The notes under the pieces are model-generated. The model did no database searches, had not been told where the DNA came from, and was given only the letters and a program-made list of their open reading frames with translations. A stretch of 64,000 nucleotides of DNA from Flavihumibacter solisilvae (GTDB taxonomy: Bacteria; Bacteroidota; Bacteroidia; Chitinophagales; Chitinophagaceae). Location of the stretch: NCBI RefSeq assembly GCF_000814475.1, contig NZ_JSVC01000015.1, forward strand, positions 186,001-250,000, in the 5' to 3' direction. This document shows, one piece after another, positions 27,354 through 35,285 of the stretch (its first letter is position 1; each line of letters begins with the position of its first letter). Position numbers and translations under genes: made by a program.

Positions 27354-27821
27354 ATGGAACAACGTATCAATTTTTTTGCAAAAGGACAGGCTGCAATGAA
27401 AGCGCTGTATGGACTTTCAATCTATCTTTCAAAATCATCCCTCGAGAAAAATCTTCTTCACCTTGTTGAATACCGTGTATCCCAGATCAACGGTTGTGCA
27501 TACTGCCTCGATATGCATTCAAAGGATCTGCTGGCGGAAGGCGAATCAGCGCAACGTTTATTTGTAATGGATGCCTGGCGTGAAGCGCCGTTTTACACTG
27601 ACAGGGAAAGGGCCGCACTTGCCTGGGCGGAATCGGTTACTGTTCTTACTGCAGGTAACGTACCCGACAGTGTTTATCAGCAAGCGCGGAAGCAATTTTC
27701 AGAGGAAGAACTTATTGATCTCACCATGGCAGTTCTTACAATCAACAATTACAATCGCCTCAATGTAGCTTTCCGCACGCCTGCAGGTTCTTACAAAGTA
27801 GGGGAACACGCGGTGAAATAA
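27354..27821 (+). CDS. AhpD-like carboxymuconolactone decarboxylase-family protein
   Basis: 155 residues, cytoplasmic. The helical AhpD/CMD core has the redox motif CAYCLDMH (Cys48, Cys51, His55), as in alkylhydroperoxidase D and related peroxidase-like proteins. The remainder (RERAALAWAESVT and EEELIDLTMAVLTINNYNRLNVAF) fits the family. It is the first gene of the ECF42 cluster; CMD proteins are frequent companions of such sigma factors. A reductase or peroxidase function is likely but the substrate is unknown. Confidence 0.9.
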   Translation: MEQRINFFAKGQAAMKALYGLSIYLSKSSLEKNLLHLVEYRVSQINGCAYCLDMHSKDLLAEGESAQRLFVMDAWREAPFYTDRERAALAWAESVTVLTAGNVPDSVYQQARKQFSEEELIDLTMAVLTINNYNRLNVAFRTPAGSYKVGEHAVK

Positions 27822-27857
27822 ATATGCATACATTCATTAATCCATAACAAAGAAGCT

Positions 27858-28196
27858 ATGAAAGATTTTGCACTGATATTCCGGCAACCCTCATATGACT
27901 ATAGCAATGCATCGCCGCAGGAAATGCAGGATCTGACCAAAAAATGGCAGGACTGGATTGGCAGCATCGCAGCCCAGGGGAAACTTAAAGGGAATCCTGT
28001 ACGATTGGTACAGGAAGGAAAAGTGCTCAAGGCCGGGGGAGTAGTCACCGACGGTCCATTTGTAGAGATCCGGGAACGTCTCGGAAGCCTGATCATTGTC
28101 AAAGCGGCGGATCTGGATGAAGCTACTACGCTGGCTCACGGTTGCCCGGCGTTAGACGCCAACGGAAGTGTTGAAATCCGCCAGGTCTTCAGTTAA
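27858..28196 (+). CDS. YCII-related (DGPF) domain protein
   Basis: 112 residues. The YCII/DGPF fold is shown by ALIFRQ near the N-terminus, MQDLTKKWQDWIGSIAAQGKL, the family mark TDGPFVEIRERLGSLIIVKA (around 66-85) and LAHGCPALDANGSVEIRQV at the end. Such proteins are genomic partners of ECF42 sigma factors; their biochemical role is unknown. It lies 36 bases after the AhpD-like gene and 8 bases before the sigma gene. Confidence 0.92.
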   Translation: MKDFALIFRQPSYDYSNASPQEMQDLTKKWQDWIGSIAAQGKLKGNPVRLVQEGKVLKAGGVVTDGPFVEIRERLGSLIIVKAADLDEATTLAHGCPALDANGSVEIRQVFS

Positions 28197-28204
28197 TCCA
28201 AACA

Positions 28205-29443
28205 ATGGTGCAATCACATATTTCTACGCTGAAGCAACTGTTCCAGCAGGAGTTTTCGAAAATGGTTGCTGTCATCAGCAACCTTTTCGGGCTTCAGCAT
28301 ATTGAGATCGCAGAAGATATCGTAAGTGAAACCTTCCTGGCGGCAACAGAAAGCTGGGCAAAAAAAGGAATTCCGGAAAATCCCGCTGCATGGTTATATG
28401 TTGTTGCCAAACAAAAGACCCTGTATCACTTCCGGCGGAACAAGATCTATGAAAAAAAAGTGATCCCCGAACTATCATTAAGGCAAGATAATGTAGCGCA
28501 ACCCGGTGAACCGGATTTTTCCCTGGGCAATATCCGTGACAGCCAACTGCAGATGATGTTCGCCGTGTGTAACCCTGCAATAGCCAGCGAAGCACAAATG
28601 GGCCTGGCATTGCGCATACTTTGCGGCTTCGGGATCGAAGAAATCGCAGCTGCGTTTTTGACGGGTAAGGAAACAATCAATAAACGATTGTTCCGTGCTA
28701 AGGAAAAACTGCGATCGGAAAAGATTAGTATGGAAATGCCGCCGGAAAATGAACTGACCGGCCGCCTCGATAACGTGTTACATATTATCTATCTTTTGTT
28801 TAATGAGGGATATTATTCGCGGACGCAGGATCGCATCCTTCGTAAAGAACTTTGCGTCGAAGCCATGCGACTGGGATTCATGTTGTGTGAAGACGTAAGA
28901 ACGAACCTGCCAAAAACCAACGCCCTGTTGGCACTGATGTGTTTCCACGCATCGCGTTTCGACGCGAGATTGACGAATGAGGAATCGCCCGTTTTATATG
29001 AAGATCAGGATGAGTTGTTGTGGGACCAGGAACTTATTAACCGGGGACTTCACTTCCTGGAGCTTTCCGCTTCCGGCGAAGAAATCAGTTCCTATCACCT
29101 GGAAGCCCGGATCGCTTACTGGCATTGCATAAAGGAAGATACCCCGGATAAATGGCAGGAAATTCTTCAATTATACAACCAGCTTCTTTGTATCAATTAT
29201 TCACCCGGCGCAGCACTTAACCGCACATTTGCTTTGTATAAAGCTGATGGAAAGAAGGTAGCTTTGGCTGAAGCAGAAAAGCTTGGACTGGAAGGCAATC
29301 ATTTTTTTCATTTACTGCTCGGTGAATTGTACGACGGCATGGATAATCGTAAGGCACTTGCTAATCTGCGGAAAGCCTATGATCTTGCGCAAAACCAGGA
29401 TGAAAAGCTGGTTATCGAAAAAAAAATTGCCCTGATCGTTTGA
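28205..29443 (+). CDS. ECF42-type sigma factor with C-terminal TPR-like (DUF6596) region, copy 1
   Basis: 412 residues, more than twice a normal ECF factor. Region 2 is near 15-85 (IEIAEDIVSETFLAATESW, NPAAWLYVVAKQKTLYHFRRN), region 4 near 125-180 (IEEIAAAFLTGKETINKRLFRAKEKLR), then a 230-residue helical extension (LHIIYLLFNEGYYS, LLALMCFHASRFDAR, SPGAALNRTFALYKADG) typical of ECF42. No anti-sigma factor is encoded nearby; in this group the C-terminal extension is thought to control activity. It is adjacent to the YCII gene as expected. A paralogue is at 53585-54850. Confidence 0.93.
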   Translation: MVQSHISTLKQLFQQEFSKMVAVISNLFGLQHIEIAEDIVSETFLAATESWAKKGIPENPAAWLYVVAKQKTLYHFRRNKIYEKKVIPELSLRQDNVAQPGEPDFSLGNIRDSQLQMMFAVCNPAIASEAQMGLALRILCGFGIEEIAAAFLTGKETINKRLFRAKEKLRSEKISMEMPPENELTGRLDNVLHIIYLLFNEGYYSRTQDRILRKELCVEAMRLGFMLCEDVRTNLPKTNALLALMCFHASRFDARLTNEESPVLYEDQDELLWDQELINRGLHFLELSASGEEISSYHLEARIAYWHCIKEDTPDKWQEILQLYNQLLCINYSPGAALNRTFALYKADGKKVALAEAEKLGLEGNHFFHLLLGELYDGMDNRKALANLRKAYDLAQNQDEKLVIEKKIALIV

Positions 29444-29519
29444 CAGCTGGATCCTGGCCTGATTCTTTAGTAGTTATGCAATTGAACAACAATTAATTAC
29501 TGTATAAAAAGCTGAGATT

Positions 29520-29930
29520 ATGCCAGTGAAACGAAACGAATCTACCGGGAATCGTCCCAAGGGCGACCGGGCTATTGATGCCCCTTACCTGGTGCTGAAC
29601 ATACCAGGTTATATTGACCAGCTAAAACAGGAGCCAGCCTGGCAAAAAAATGACCGCAATGGGATCACGGTCTTTAAATCGGAAGGGCTAACAATGGTTG
29701 TTACAGCCTTTCACCAGGGAGCCCTGGTTAACGACCTTGGAGTGGATGGATTTCTGACACTCAAAGTGCTACAGGGAAATGTTCGTTTAACCACCGCCGA
29801 TGGGAACTTTGAAGCCCGCGAAAATGATGTCGTGGCCTTTCATCCTGGCGTTGCAAAGTCACTTGAGGCCATTACTGATGCAGCAATATTGCTGTCACAT
29901 TTCACTATTGAAAGCGATCATATACTTTAA
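29520..29930 (+). CDS. Small cupin-domain protein
   Basis: 136 residues, cytoplasmic. The last 90 residues have a cupin-like pattern: AFHQGALVNDLGVDGFLTLKV, VLQGNVRLTTADG and DVVAFHPGVAKSLEAITDAAILLSHF. Few metal-binding histidines of the usual motif are present, so catalysis is doubtful and a binding role is possible. It lies 76 bases after the sigma gene in the same direction and its stop overlaps that of the convergent small gene. Confidence 0.7.
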   Translation: MPVKRNESTGNRPKGDRAIDAPYLVLNIPGYIDQLKQEPAWQKNDRNGITVFKSEGLTMVVTAFHQGALVNDLGVDGFLTLKVLQGNVRLTTADGNFEARENDVVAFHPGVAKSLEAITDAAILLSHFTIESDHIL

Positions 29931-30271
29931 TCATCGCTCTTGTTTTCTTTATCCTTTTTATCCTGCTGAACATCCTGGCCCGAATGCCCACCCGCTGAAA
30001 ATGATTGATATTGGCGGTTTTCGTCCTCGCGGTTATGCATGCCTTCCTGTTGACTCTGTCCCTGCCAATGATTTTCCTGTTGCTGGCGCTCTTCGCTGGT
30101 CTGGCCTTTGTTTGCTTCGTCGGTCCTCCAACTGCGATTTTCATTTTGTCCACCGGAACCTTCCTGTTCGCGGTAACCATATCCCCTCATTTCCGTGCCC
30201 GACCGTTGTTGGCTTTGCTGACCCTGCTGGTTCCTGGACTGTCCGCGGGATCCCCTGTTTCTCTTTTTCAT
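29927..30271 (-). CDS. Small hydrophilic Gln/Arg/Gly-rich protein, probably disordered
   Basis: 114 residues, almost without hydrophobic residues. A basic, Gln-rich N-terminus (RGSRGQSRNQQGQQSQQR) is followed by a more acidic tail ending in KDKENKSDD. No signal peptide or domain is seen. It is likely intrinsically disordered and similar in style to stress-related small proteins of this group, but no function can be assigned. The stop overlaps the cupin gene's stop tail to tail. Another frame on the same strand (30141-30374) is also open, so coding status is probable, not certain. Confidence 0.5.
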   Translation of the reverse strand: MKKRNRGSRGQSRNQQGQQSQQRSGTEMRGYGYREQEGSGGQNENRSWRTDEANKGQTSEERQQQENHWQGQSQQEGMHNREDENRQYQSFSAGGHSGQDVQQDKKDKENKSDD

Positions 30272-30509
30272 GTTCGGGTATTTGTGTTGGCAAATAATCG
30301 TTTGTTGACCAACGATGCTGCAATTCAGATGCCTGTAGTTTATTCATTTGCTTATCGTTATGCGCATGTGGCATGTTATTTTCCTTTCAAGAGGGTATAT
30401 GTGTTGAAGATTAACAGGTTATAAGCCTGTAGGAAAAGTGCGAAGGGAAGAGTGTAGAATCAGGAAGGAAAGATGGGGAAGAAACGTAACAAACACCAAA
30501 ATGAATTTT

Positions 30510-30695
30510 ATGAAAAAGCTACTGATTATCCTGGCAGCTGTTATCACAATTGCTGCGTGTAACAATGCTTCAGACCGGGAAACACACACTGACACTACCA
30601 CCACCACTATGACTGATACCAGCAGTACATACCAAATGGATACTACCCGTACGGATTCCCTGCGTATCGGCCAGGATACCATGCAACAACGTTGA
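30510..30695 (+). CDS. Small Thr/Asp-rich lipoprotein
   Basis: 61 residues from ATG 30510, with another ATG nine bases earlier. The N-terminus (MKKLLIILAAVITIAACNN) is a clear lipoprotein signal with the lipid cysteine at 17. The mature part of about 44 residues is low-complexity, rich in Thr, Asp and Ser (TDTTTTTMTDTSST). It is a typical small Bacteroidota lipoprotein of unknown role. The stop is three bases before the stop of the convergent ROK gene. Confidence 0.7.
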   Translation: MKKLLIILAAVITIAACNNASDRETHTDTTTTTMTDTSSTYQMDTTRTDSLRIGQDTMQQR

Positions 30696-30698
30696 CAG

Positions 30699-31931
30699 TT
30701 ATTGGCTGGAAAGCAATTTGCTTCGCGCGATCAGGCAGCCACCGATAACACCACTTTTTTCTCCCAGCCTGGAAAGATGAAGCTGAGTGTCATTGTTTAC
30801 CAGGCTGAGGGAATATTTGTTTAATGCACTCCTGATCGGGAGCCGGATATAATCTCCCGTTTCTGCAAGCGTTCCGCCAAGGACAACCAGCTCGGGATTG
30901 AAAATATTGATGAGTACGGCGAGCCCGCGACCGATCTTTTCGCCCAGGTTAGCTACCAGTTCAATGGAAAGTACATCTTCGTTGCGGGTGGACTGGATAA
31001 TATCAGATAACCTGAGATCTTCTGCTTTCATGCCGGCAGACATGATCGAGGAGGTGGAGCCCTGTTCTATTTTCTCGCGGAACAAACGGATCAGCGCCTG
31101 GCCGGAAGCTTCTGTTTCCAGGCAGCCCTTTTTACCACACTGGCAAATGAGCTCATTATGGAAGAGAGGGATATGACCAAATTCCCCGCCGAAGCCGGAT
31201 TTTCCATAATACACTTTCCCGTCTATCAGGATCCCAAGGCCAATTCCATAATCCAGGTTTACAAAGAGTACGTTCTTTTCGTTCGATACCACACCGCTAT
31301 GGAATTCACCATAAGCCATTGCCCTTGAATCGTTTTCAAGGAAAGTGCGGATCCCCAATGCGTTCTCCAGGGTTGTCGTGAGCGGCTCCTCATTAAAATG
31401 GAAAAAGCTGTAACTGTAACCGCTCGTCGTATTGATCCGGCCAGAGAGGTTCACGCAGATCGCCAGTACAGGCTTTTGCGTGTCTGGAAGGTCATTGATG
31501 AAATTGCGGATCAGCTCGATCAGCTGGTTCAGCGAAGCCTGCGTATTCTCCAGCAGGAAGGGTACTTTAATATTTACCGTCACCAGGTTCTTCTTGAAGT
31601 CCAGCAGGCCGATATTAATATAATACCTCTTTACATCCACCCCGATAAAAAAGCAGGACTCTGCCACAAGGCCATACATACTCGCCCGTCTTCCGCCCGT
31701 ACTGTCGATTTTTCCATAGTCCCTGATCAGTCCATCCTGGATCAGTTCATTGACCAGGCTGGTAGTCTTGGGCGCACTGATGTTCAGTTCATTGGACAGA
31801 TCAGATATTGTAGCATTTCCACTTTGGTCCAGGTGGTTGATTAATGCCCGCTTCAATGCTTTGTTCTTATATGCTACGCCGGTGGCGTTTTCTTCCGTAA
31901 AAACCTCAACTATGGAATGTTTGGGCGTCAT
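30699..31931 (-). CDS. ROK-family transcriptional regulator (NagC/Mlc/XylR-like)
   Basis: 410 residues from ATG 31931; a TTG one codon earlier is less likely. A winged HTH covers about 25-85 (ISDLSNELNISAPKTTSLVNELIQDGLI), then a ROK sugar-kinase-like domain with FFIGVDVKRYYINIGLLDF, GEFGHIPL and the zinc site CQCGKKGCLETEASG. ROK repressors release DNA when a sugar, often an amino sugar or its phosphate, binds. It is divergent from the PUL2 operon, whose first gene encodes an AGE epimerase, and is its likely local regulator. Confidence 0.92.
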   Translation of the reverse strand: MTPKHSIVEVFTEENATGVAYKNKALKRALINHLDQSGNATISDLSNELNISAPKTTSLVNELIQDGLIRDYGKIDSTGGRRASMYGLVAESCFFIGVDVKRYYINIGLLDFKKNLVTVNIKVPFLLENTQASLNQLIELIRNFINDLPDTQKPVLAICVNLSGRINTTSGYSYSFFHFNEEPLTTTLENALGIRTFLENDSRAMAYGEFHSGVVSNEKNVLFVNLDYGIGLGILIDGKVYYGKSGFGGEFGHIPLFHNELICQCGKKGCLETEASGQALIRLFREKIEQGSTSSIMSAGMKAEDLRLSDIIQSTRNEDVLSIELVANLGEKIGRGLAVLINIFNPELVVLGGTLAETGDYIRLPIRSALNKYSLSLVNNDTQLHLSRLGEKSGVIGGCLIARSKLLSSQ

Positions 31932-31964
31932 CAATTGGTCAGTTACTTAAAAAATTACAGATGT

Positions 31965-31972
31965 CAAAGGTA
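31965..31972 (-). promoter_or_regulatory. -7 promoter element (TACCTTTG) for the ROK gene
   Basis: The minus strand reads TACCTTTG, a full match to TAnnTTTG, ending 33 bases before the ATG at 31931. The -33 region is T-rich without a clear TTTG. Confidence 0.4.
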
Positions 31973-32082
31973 AAAAACAATCCTTATTAAAAAGATTACG
32001 GTCGTTTTCTGCCGGAAAGACCGCACAAGCTGTAATAAATATAATTTTTACGGTTGAAGCAAGCATTTTCCCGCCTATATAG

Positions 32083-32129
32083 AAAATAAATATTTTTAGA
32101 AAGTGGTTACAGATAAAAAAATAAATATT
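32083..32129. repeat. 12-base direct repeat in the ROK/PUL2 divergent region
   Basis: AAAATAAATATT occurs at 32083-32094 and again at 32118-32129, 35 bases apart start to start. Each copy contains the palindromic AATATT. It lies 54-100 bases before the first PUL2 gene, a sensible place for operator sites of the ROK regulator. The region is very AT-rich, so chance is not excluded. Confidence 0.35.
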
Positions 32130-32182
32130 AATTTACTCCGCAGTTACCAAAAAATATGCATTAACTAATTGTTATTGAGAGA

Positions 32183-33391
32183 ATGATCATCACGAATGAA
32201 TCCTTGCCCTCCCGTACCTCGCAGAAAAGCCTGTCGGCCTATGCCTCCCTATATAAAGATGAATTGCTGGATAACATCCTTCCTTTCTGGCTGAATAACA
32301 GCAGGGATGAAGTCAACGGCGGTTACTTCACCTGCCTCGACCGCGAAGGCCGGGTTTTCGATACCGATAAATTTATGTGGCTGCAGGGCCGGGGCGTCTG
32401 GTGCTTCAGTACCATGTACGATAAGGTAAGTCCCGATCCCCAATGGCTGGCTATGGCGCTTCACGGGGCAGCCTTCATGGAAAAGTATGGACGGGATAAG
32501 GACGGCAACTGGTATTTTTCACACACGGCCGACGGTAAACCCCTGGTTCAGCCTTATAATATCTTCAGTGACTGCTTTGCTACCATGGCTTTTGCTGCCC
32601 TGGACAAGGTCAGTCCGAACGAGCGTTACCGGAAGATCGCGCTCGACACATTTGAAAACATCCTTCGCAGGCAGCACGACTGGAAAGGGAAATATAATAA
32701 AGCATTCCCCGGCACCAGGCCGCTCCGCAACTTCAGCCTGCCTATGATCCTTTGTAATCTTTCCCTCGAACTGGAGCACCTCCTCGGGCCAGCACGAGTG
32801 GATGAATTCATTCCCACAGTGATCAGGGAAGTGATGGAAGTGTTTTACCAGCAGGACACCGGGCTCATCATGGAAAATGTTGCCCCCGACGGAACCTTCT
32901 CCGATAGCTTTGAAGGAAGACTGGTCAACCCGGGTCACGCCATCGAAGCCATGTGGTTCATGATGGATCTCGGGAAAAGAATTAATGACGATACGCTGAT
33001 CAGGACATCCACTGACCGCATGATCCGAATGCTTGAATACGGATGGGATCCCGAGCATGGCGGCATATTTTACTTCCGCGATATAAAAAATCATCCGCCG
33101 CAACAATTGGAGTGGGACCAGAAACTTTGGTGGGTGCATGTGGAAACACTTGTAGCGCTTGCCAAGGGATACGCCTATACCGGCGATGAAAGATGTGCAA
33201 ACTGGTTTCATCTCGTTCATGCATACACGTGGGAACACTTCCGCGACGACCAGTTCGGCGAATGGTACGGTTACCTCAACAGGAAAGGGGAGGTACTGCT
33301 GAACCTCAAGGGCGGTAAATGGAAAGGTTGCTTCCACGTTCCAAGGGCACTCTTCCAGGTTTGGAGAACACTTGAAACCCTGTCCATTTAA
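32183..33391 (+). CDS. AGE-family N-acylglucosamine 2-epimerase/isomerase
   Basis: 402 residues, cytoplasmic, the usual AGE length. The (alpha/alpha)6-barrel signatures are present: FWLNNSRDEVNGGYFTCLDR (35-54), MWLQGRGVWCF (64-74), NPGHAIEAMWFMMDLGKR and DQKLWWVHVETLVAL. These match the residues that line the active site (His in PGH and the tryptophans). Members interconvert GlcNAc/ManNAc, glucose/mannose or cellobiose epimers. As the first gene of PUL2 it should process an imported sugar. Which sugar is not decided by sequence. Confidence 0.9.
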   Translation: MIITNESLPSRTSQKSLSAYASLYKDELLDNILPFWLNNSRDEVNGGYFTCLDREGRVFDTDKFMWLQGRGVWCFSTMYDKVSPDPQWLAMALHGAAFMEKYGRDKDGNWYFSHTADGKPLVQPYNIFSDCFATMAFAALDKVSPNERYRKIALDTFENILRRQHDWKGKYNKAFPGTRPLRNFSLPMILCNLSLELEHLLGPARVDEFIPTVIREVMEVFYQQDTGLIMENVAPDGTFSDSFEGRLVNPGHAIEAMWFMMDLGKRINDDTLIRTSTDRMIRMLEYGWDPEHGGIFYFRDIKNHPPQQLEWDQKLWWVHVETLVALAKGYAYTGDERCANWFHLVHAYTWEHFRDDQFGEWYGYLNRKGEVLLNLKGGKWKGCFHVPRALFQVWRTLETLSI

Positions 33392-33400
33392 CCCCGCCAT

Positions 33401-35269
33401 ATGAAACGATTGCTAACCATATTTACCATTCTTGCCTCGGCCTCTATGGCCTGTGGAACAGCTCCTGCGACCGATTCAGTGATCCGCACCGAAGTACTGG
33501 TAGTAGGTGGCGGAACCGGCGGAACCGCAGCAGGAATCCAGTCAGCCCGACTCGGCAGCAAAACCATAATCGTTGAACCTACCTCATGGCTGGGTGGAAT
33601 GATTTCCGCTGCAGGTGTATCTGCTACTGATGGGAACCATCGCCTTCCTTCCGGGATCTGGAAGGAGTTCCGTGACCGCATTTATGCCGTTTATGGCGGA
33701 CCGGCAAAAGTGGAAACCGGCTGGGTGAGCAATACCCTCTTCGAACCACGCGTGGCAGACAGCATCTTTAAAGCAATGGCGGCAGAGTCGAAGGACCTTT
33801 CTATTTATTATGGCTGGCGATTTGACAAAGCCATTAAAGAAGGCAACAAAATAACTGGTGCAGTTTTCATCAATGATAAAAATGAAACGCTCACCATCAA
33901 TGCCGACATCACGATCGATGCAACTGAAATGGGTGATGTGATGGCTTCGGCCGCTGTTCCCTACGACCTCGGCATGGAAGCCGGCAGCCTCACTGGCGAA
34001 CGTGTAGGCATAACCGAAACCAATAATGTTGTACAGGACCTTACCTGGGTGGCAGTATTAAAAGATTACGGTTCCGCTGCCGATTGCACGATCGTTCGCC
34101 CGCAGGGTTATGATCCCAACGAATTCGACGGCGCCTGCAAAGAATATTACCTCAATAAGCAGTTGCCTGAACCAACGGTCAATGCGCAGGCAATGCTCGA
34201 CTACACGAAGATTCCCAATGGAAAATACCTGCTCAACTGGCCAAAGGCCGGGAATGATACTTACCTCAATGTTGTTGAGCTCACTGAAGAACAACGCAAC
34301 GCTGAACTTGAAAAAGCTAAGGCGACTACTATGCGCTTCATCTATTTCATCCAGCACCAGTTGGGCTATAAAAACCTTGGACTGGCAAACGATGAATTTC
34401 CAACTGCAGATAAACTTGCACTGATACCTTACCATCGTGAAGGAAGAAGGTTGAAAGGAATGGTTCGCTTTACCATGCGTAACCTGGCCGAACCATTTAC
34501 CTACGGCGACCCGGTTTACCGTACCGGTATCTCGGTTGGCGACTACCCAATAGATCACCACCACAAGAAAAATCTTTCAGCTCCGCAACACCTCGAATTT
34601 TATCCTGTCCCTTCATTCAATGTGCCGCTGGGTACACTGATTCCGAAAGAGGCGGAAGGATTGATCGTTGCCGAAAAAGGGATCAGTGTAAGTAACGTAG
34701 TTAACGGTACAACCCGCCTTCAGCCCTGTGTAATGCTTACCGGCCAGGCAGCAGGTGTGCTTGCTTCATTAAGTGCGAAGCAACACACAACACCTGCACA
34801 GGTGACAGTGCGCTCAGTACAGAAAGCATTGATGCAATCCGGTGCATGGCTGATGCCATACCTGGATGTGCCTGCTGATCGCCCGCAGTTTGCAGCCATT
34901 CAACGTATAGGCGCAACCGGGATCCTGAAAGGTAAAGGCATTCCCTATAAATGGGCGAACCAGACCTGGTTCTACCCCGACTCCACTGTTAGCGAAACAA
35001 CACTCGTGGATGGACTTGCCACTTACTATCCCAACGTTAAGGCTGCCACAGTAAAAGAAGGAAATGATGTAAATGCAGAAACGCTTTACAAACTGATCCT
35101 GATGGCGGACCCTTCTATAAACAGCTTTAAACTCAAGACTTCACTGAAGCCATTTAGCGGTGCCATGAAACGCAGCGAGATCGCGGTGGTGATCGATGAG
35201 TACCTCAAACCTTTCGATAAGGAAGTCGATCTCAACGGACGACTGAATAATACAAAACCCAAGTTTTAA
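33401..35269 (+). CDS. FAD-dependent oxidoreductase (FAD_oxidored family), exported
   Basis: 622 residues. A signal with a possible lipobox (SMAC, Cys18) precedes the dinucleotide motif VLVVGGGTGGTAAGIQSARLG (32-52). The family segment SWLGGMISAAGVSATDGNH follows, with the C-terminal AEKGISVSNVVNGTTRLQPC and TGQAAGVLASL. Proteins of this family occur in sugar-degradation loci and may oxidise a sugar hydroxyl, but the electron acceptor and substrate are unknown. The last 100 residues look like a separate small helical region. Nine bases separate it from the epimerase gene. Confidence 0.82.
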   Translation: MKRLLTIFTILASASMACGTAPATDSVIRTEVLVVGGGTGGTAAGIQSARLGSKTIIVEPTSWLGGMISAAGVSATDGNHRLPSGIWKEFRDRIYAVYGGPAKVETGWVSNTLFEPRVADSIFKAMAAESKDLSIYYGWRFDKAIKEGNKITGAVFINDKNETLTINADITIDATEMGDVMASAAVPYDLGMEAGSLTGERVGITETNNVVQDLTWVAVLKDYGSAADCTIVRPQGYDPNEFDGACKEYYLNKQLPEPTVNAQAMLDYTKIPNGKYLLNWPKAGNDTYLNVVELTEEQRNAELEKAKATTMRFIYFIQHQLGYKNLGLANDEFPTADKLALIPYHREGRRLKGMVRFTMRNLAEPFTYGDPVYRTGISVGDYPIDHHHKKNLSAPQHLEFYPVPSFNVPLGTLIPKEAEGLIVAEKGISVSNVVNGTTRLQPCVMLTGQAAGVLASLSAKQHTTPAQVTVRSVQKALMQSGAWLMPYLDVPADRPQFAAIQRIGATGILKGKGIPYKWANQTWFYPDSTVSETTLVDGLATYYPNVKAATVKEGNDVNAETLYKLILMADPSINSFKLKTSLKPFSGAMKRSEIAVVIDEYLKPFDKEVDLNGRLNNTKPKF

Positions 35270-35285
35270 CCCAACACAATTGTTT

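Noticed and set aside
30141-30374. 77-codon frame overlapping the Gln/Arg-rich small gene
   Set aside because: The composition is less coherent than the 114-residue frame and it has no better start; only one of the two can be dominant.
32519-33400. 293-codon antisense frame over the AGE epimerase gene
   Set aside because: It is a long shadow of a clearly coding gene, with no domain or start signal.
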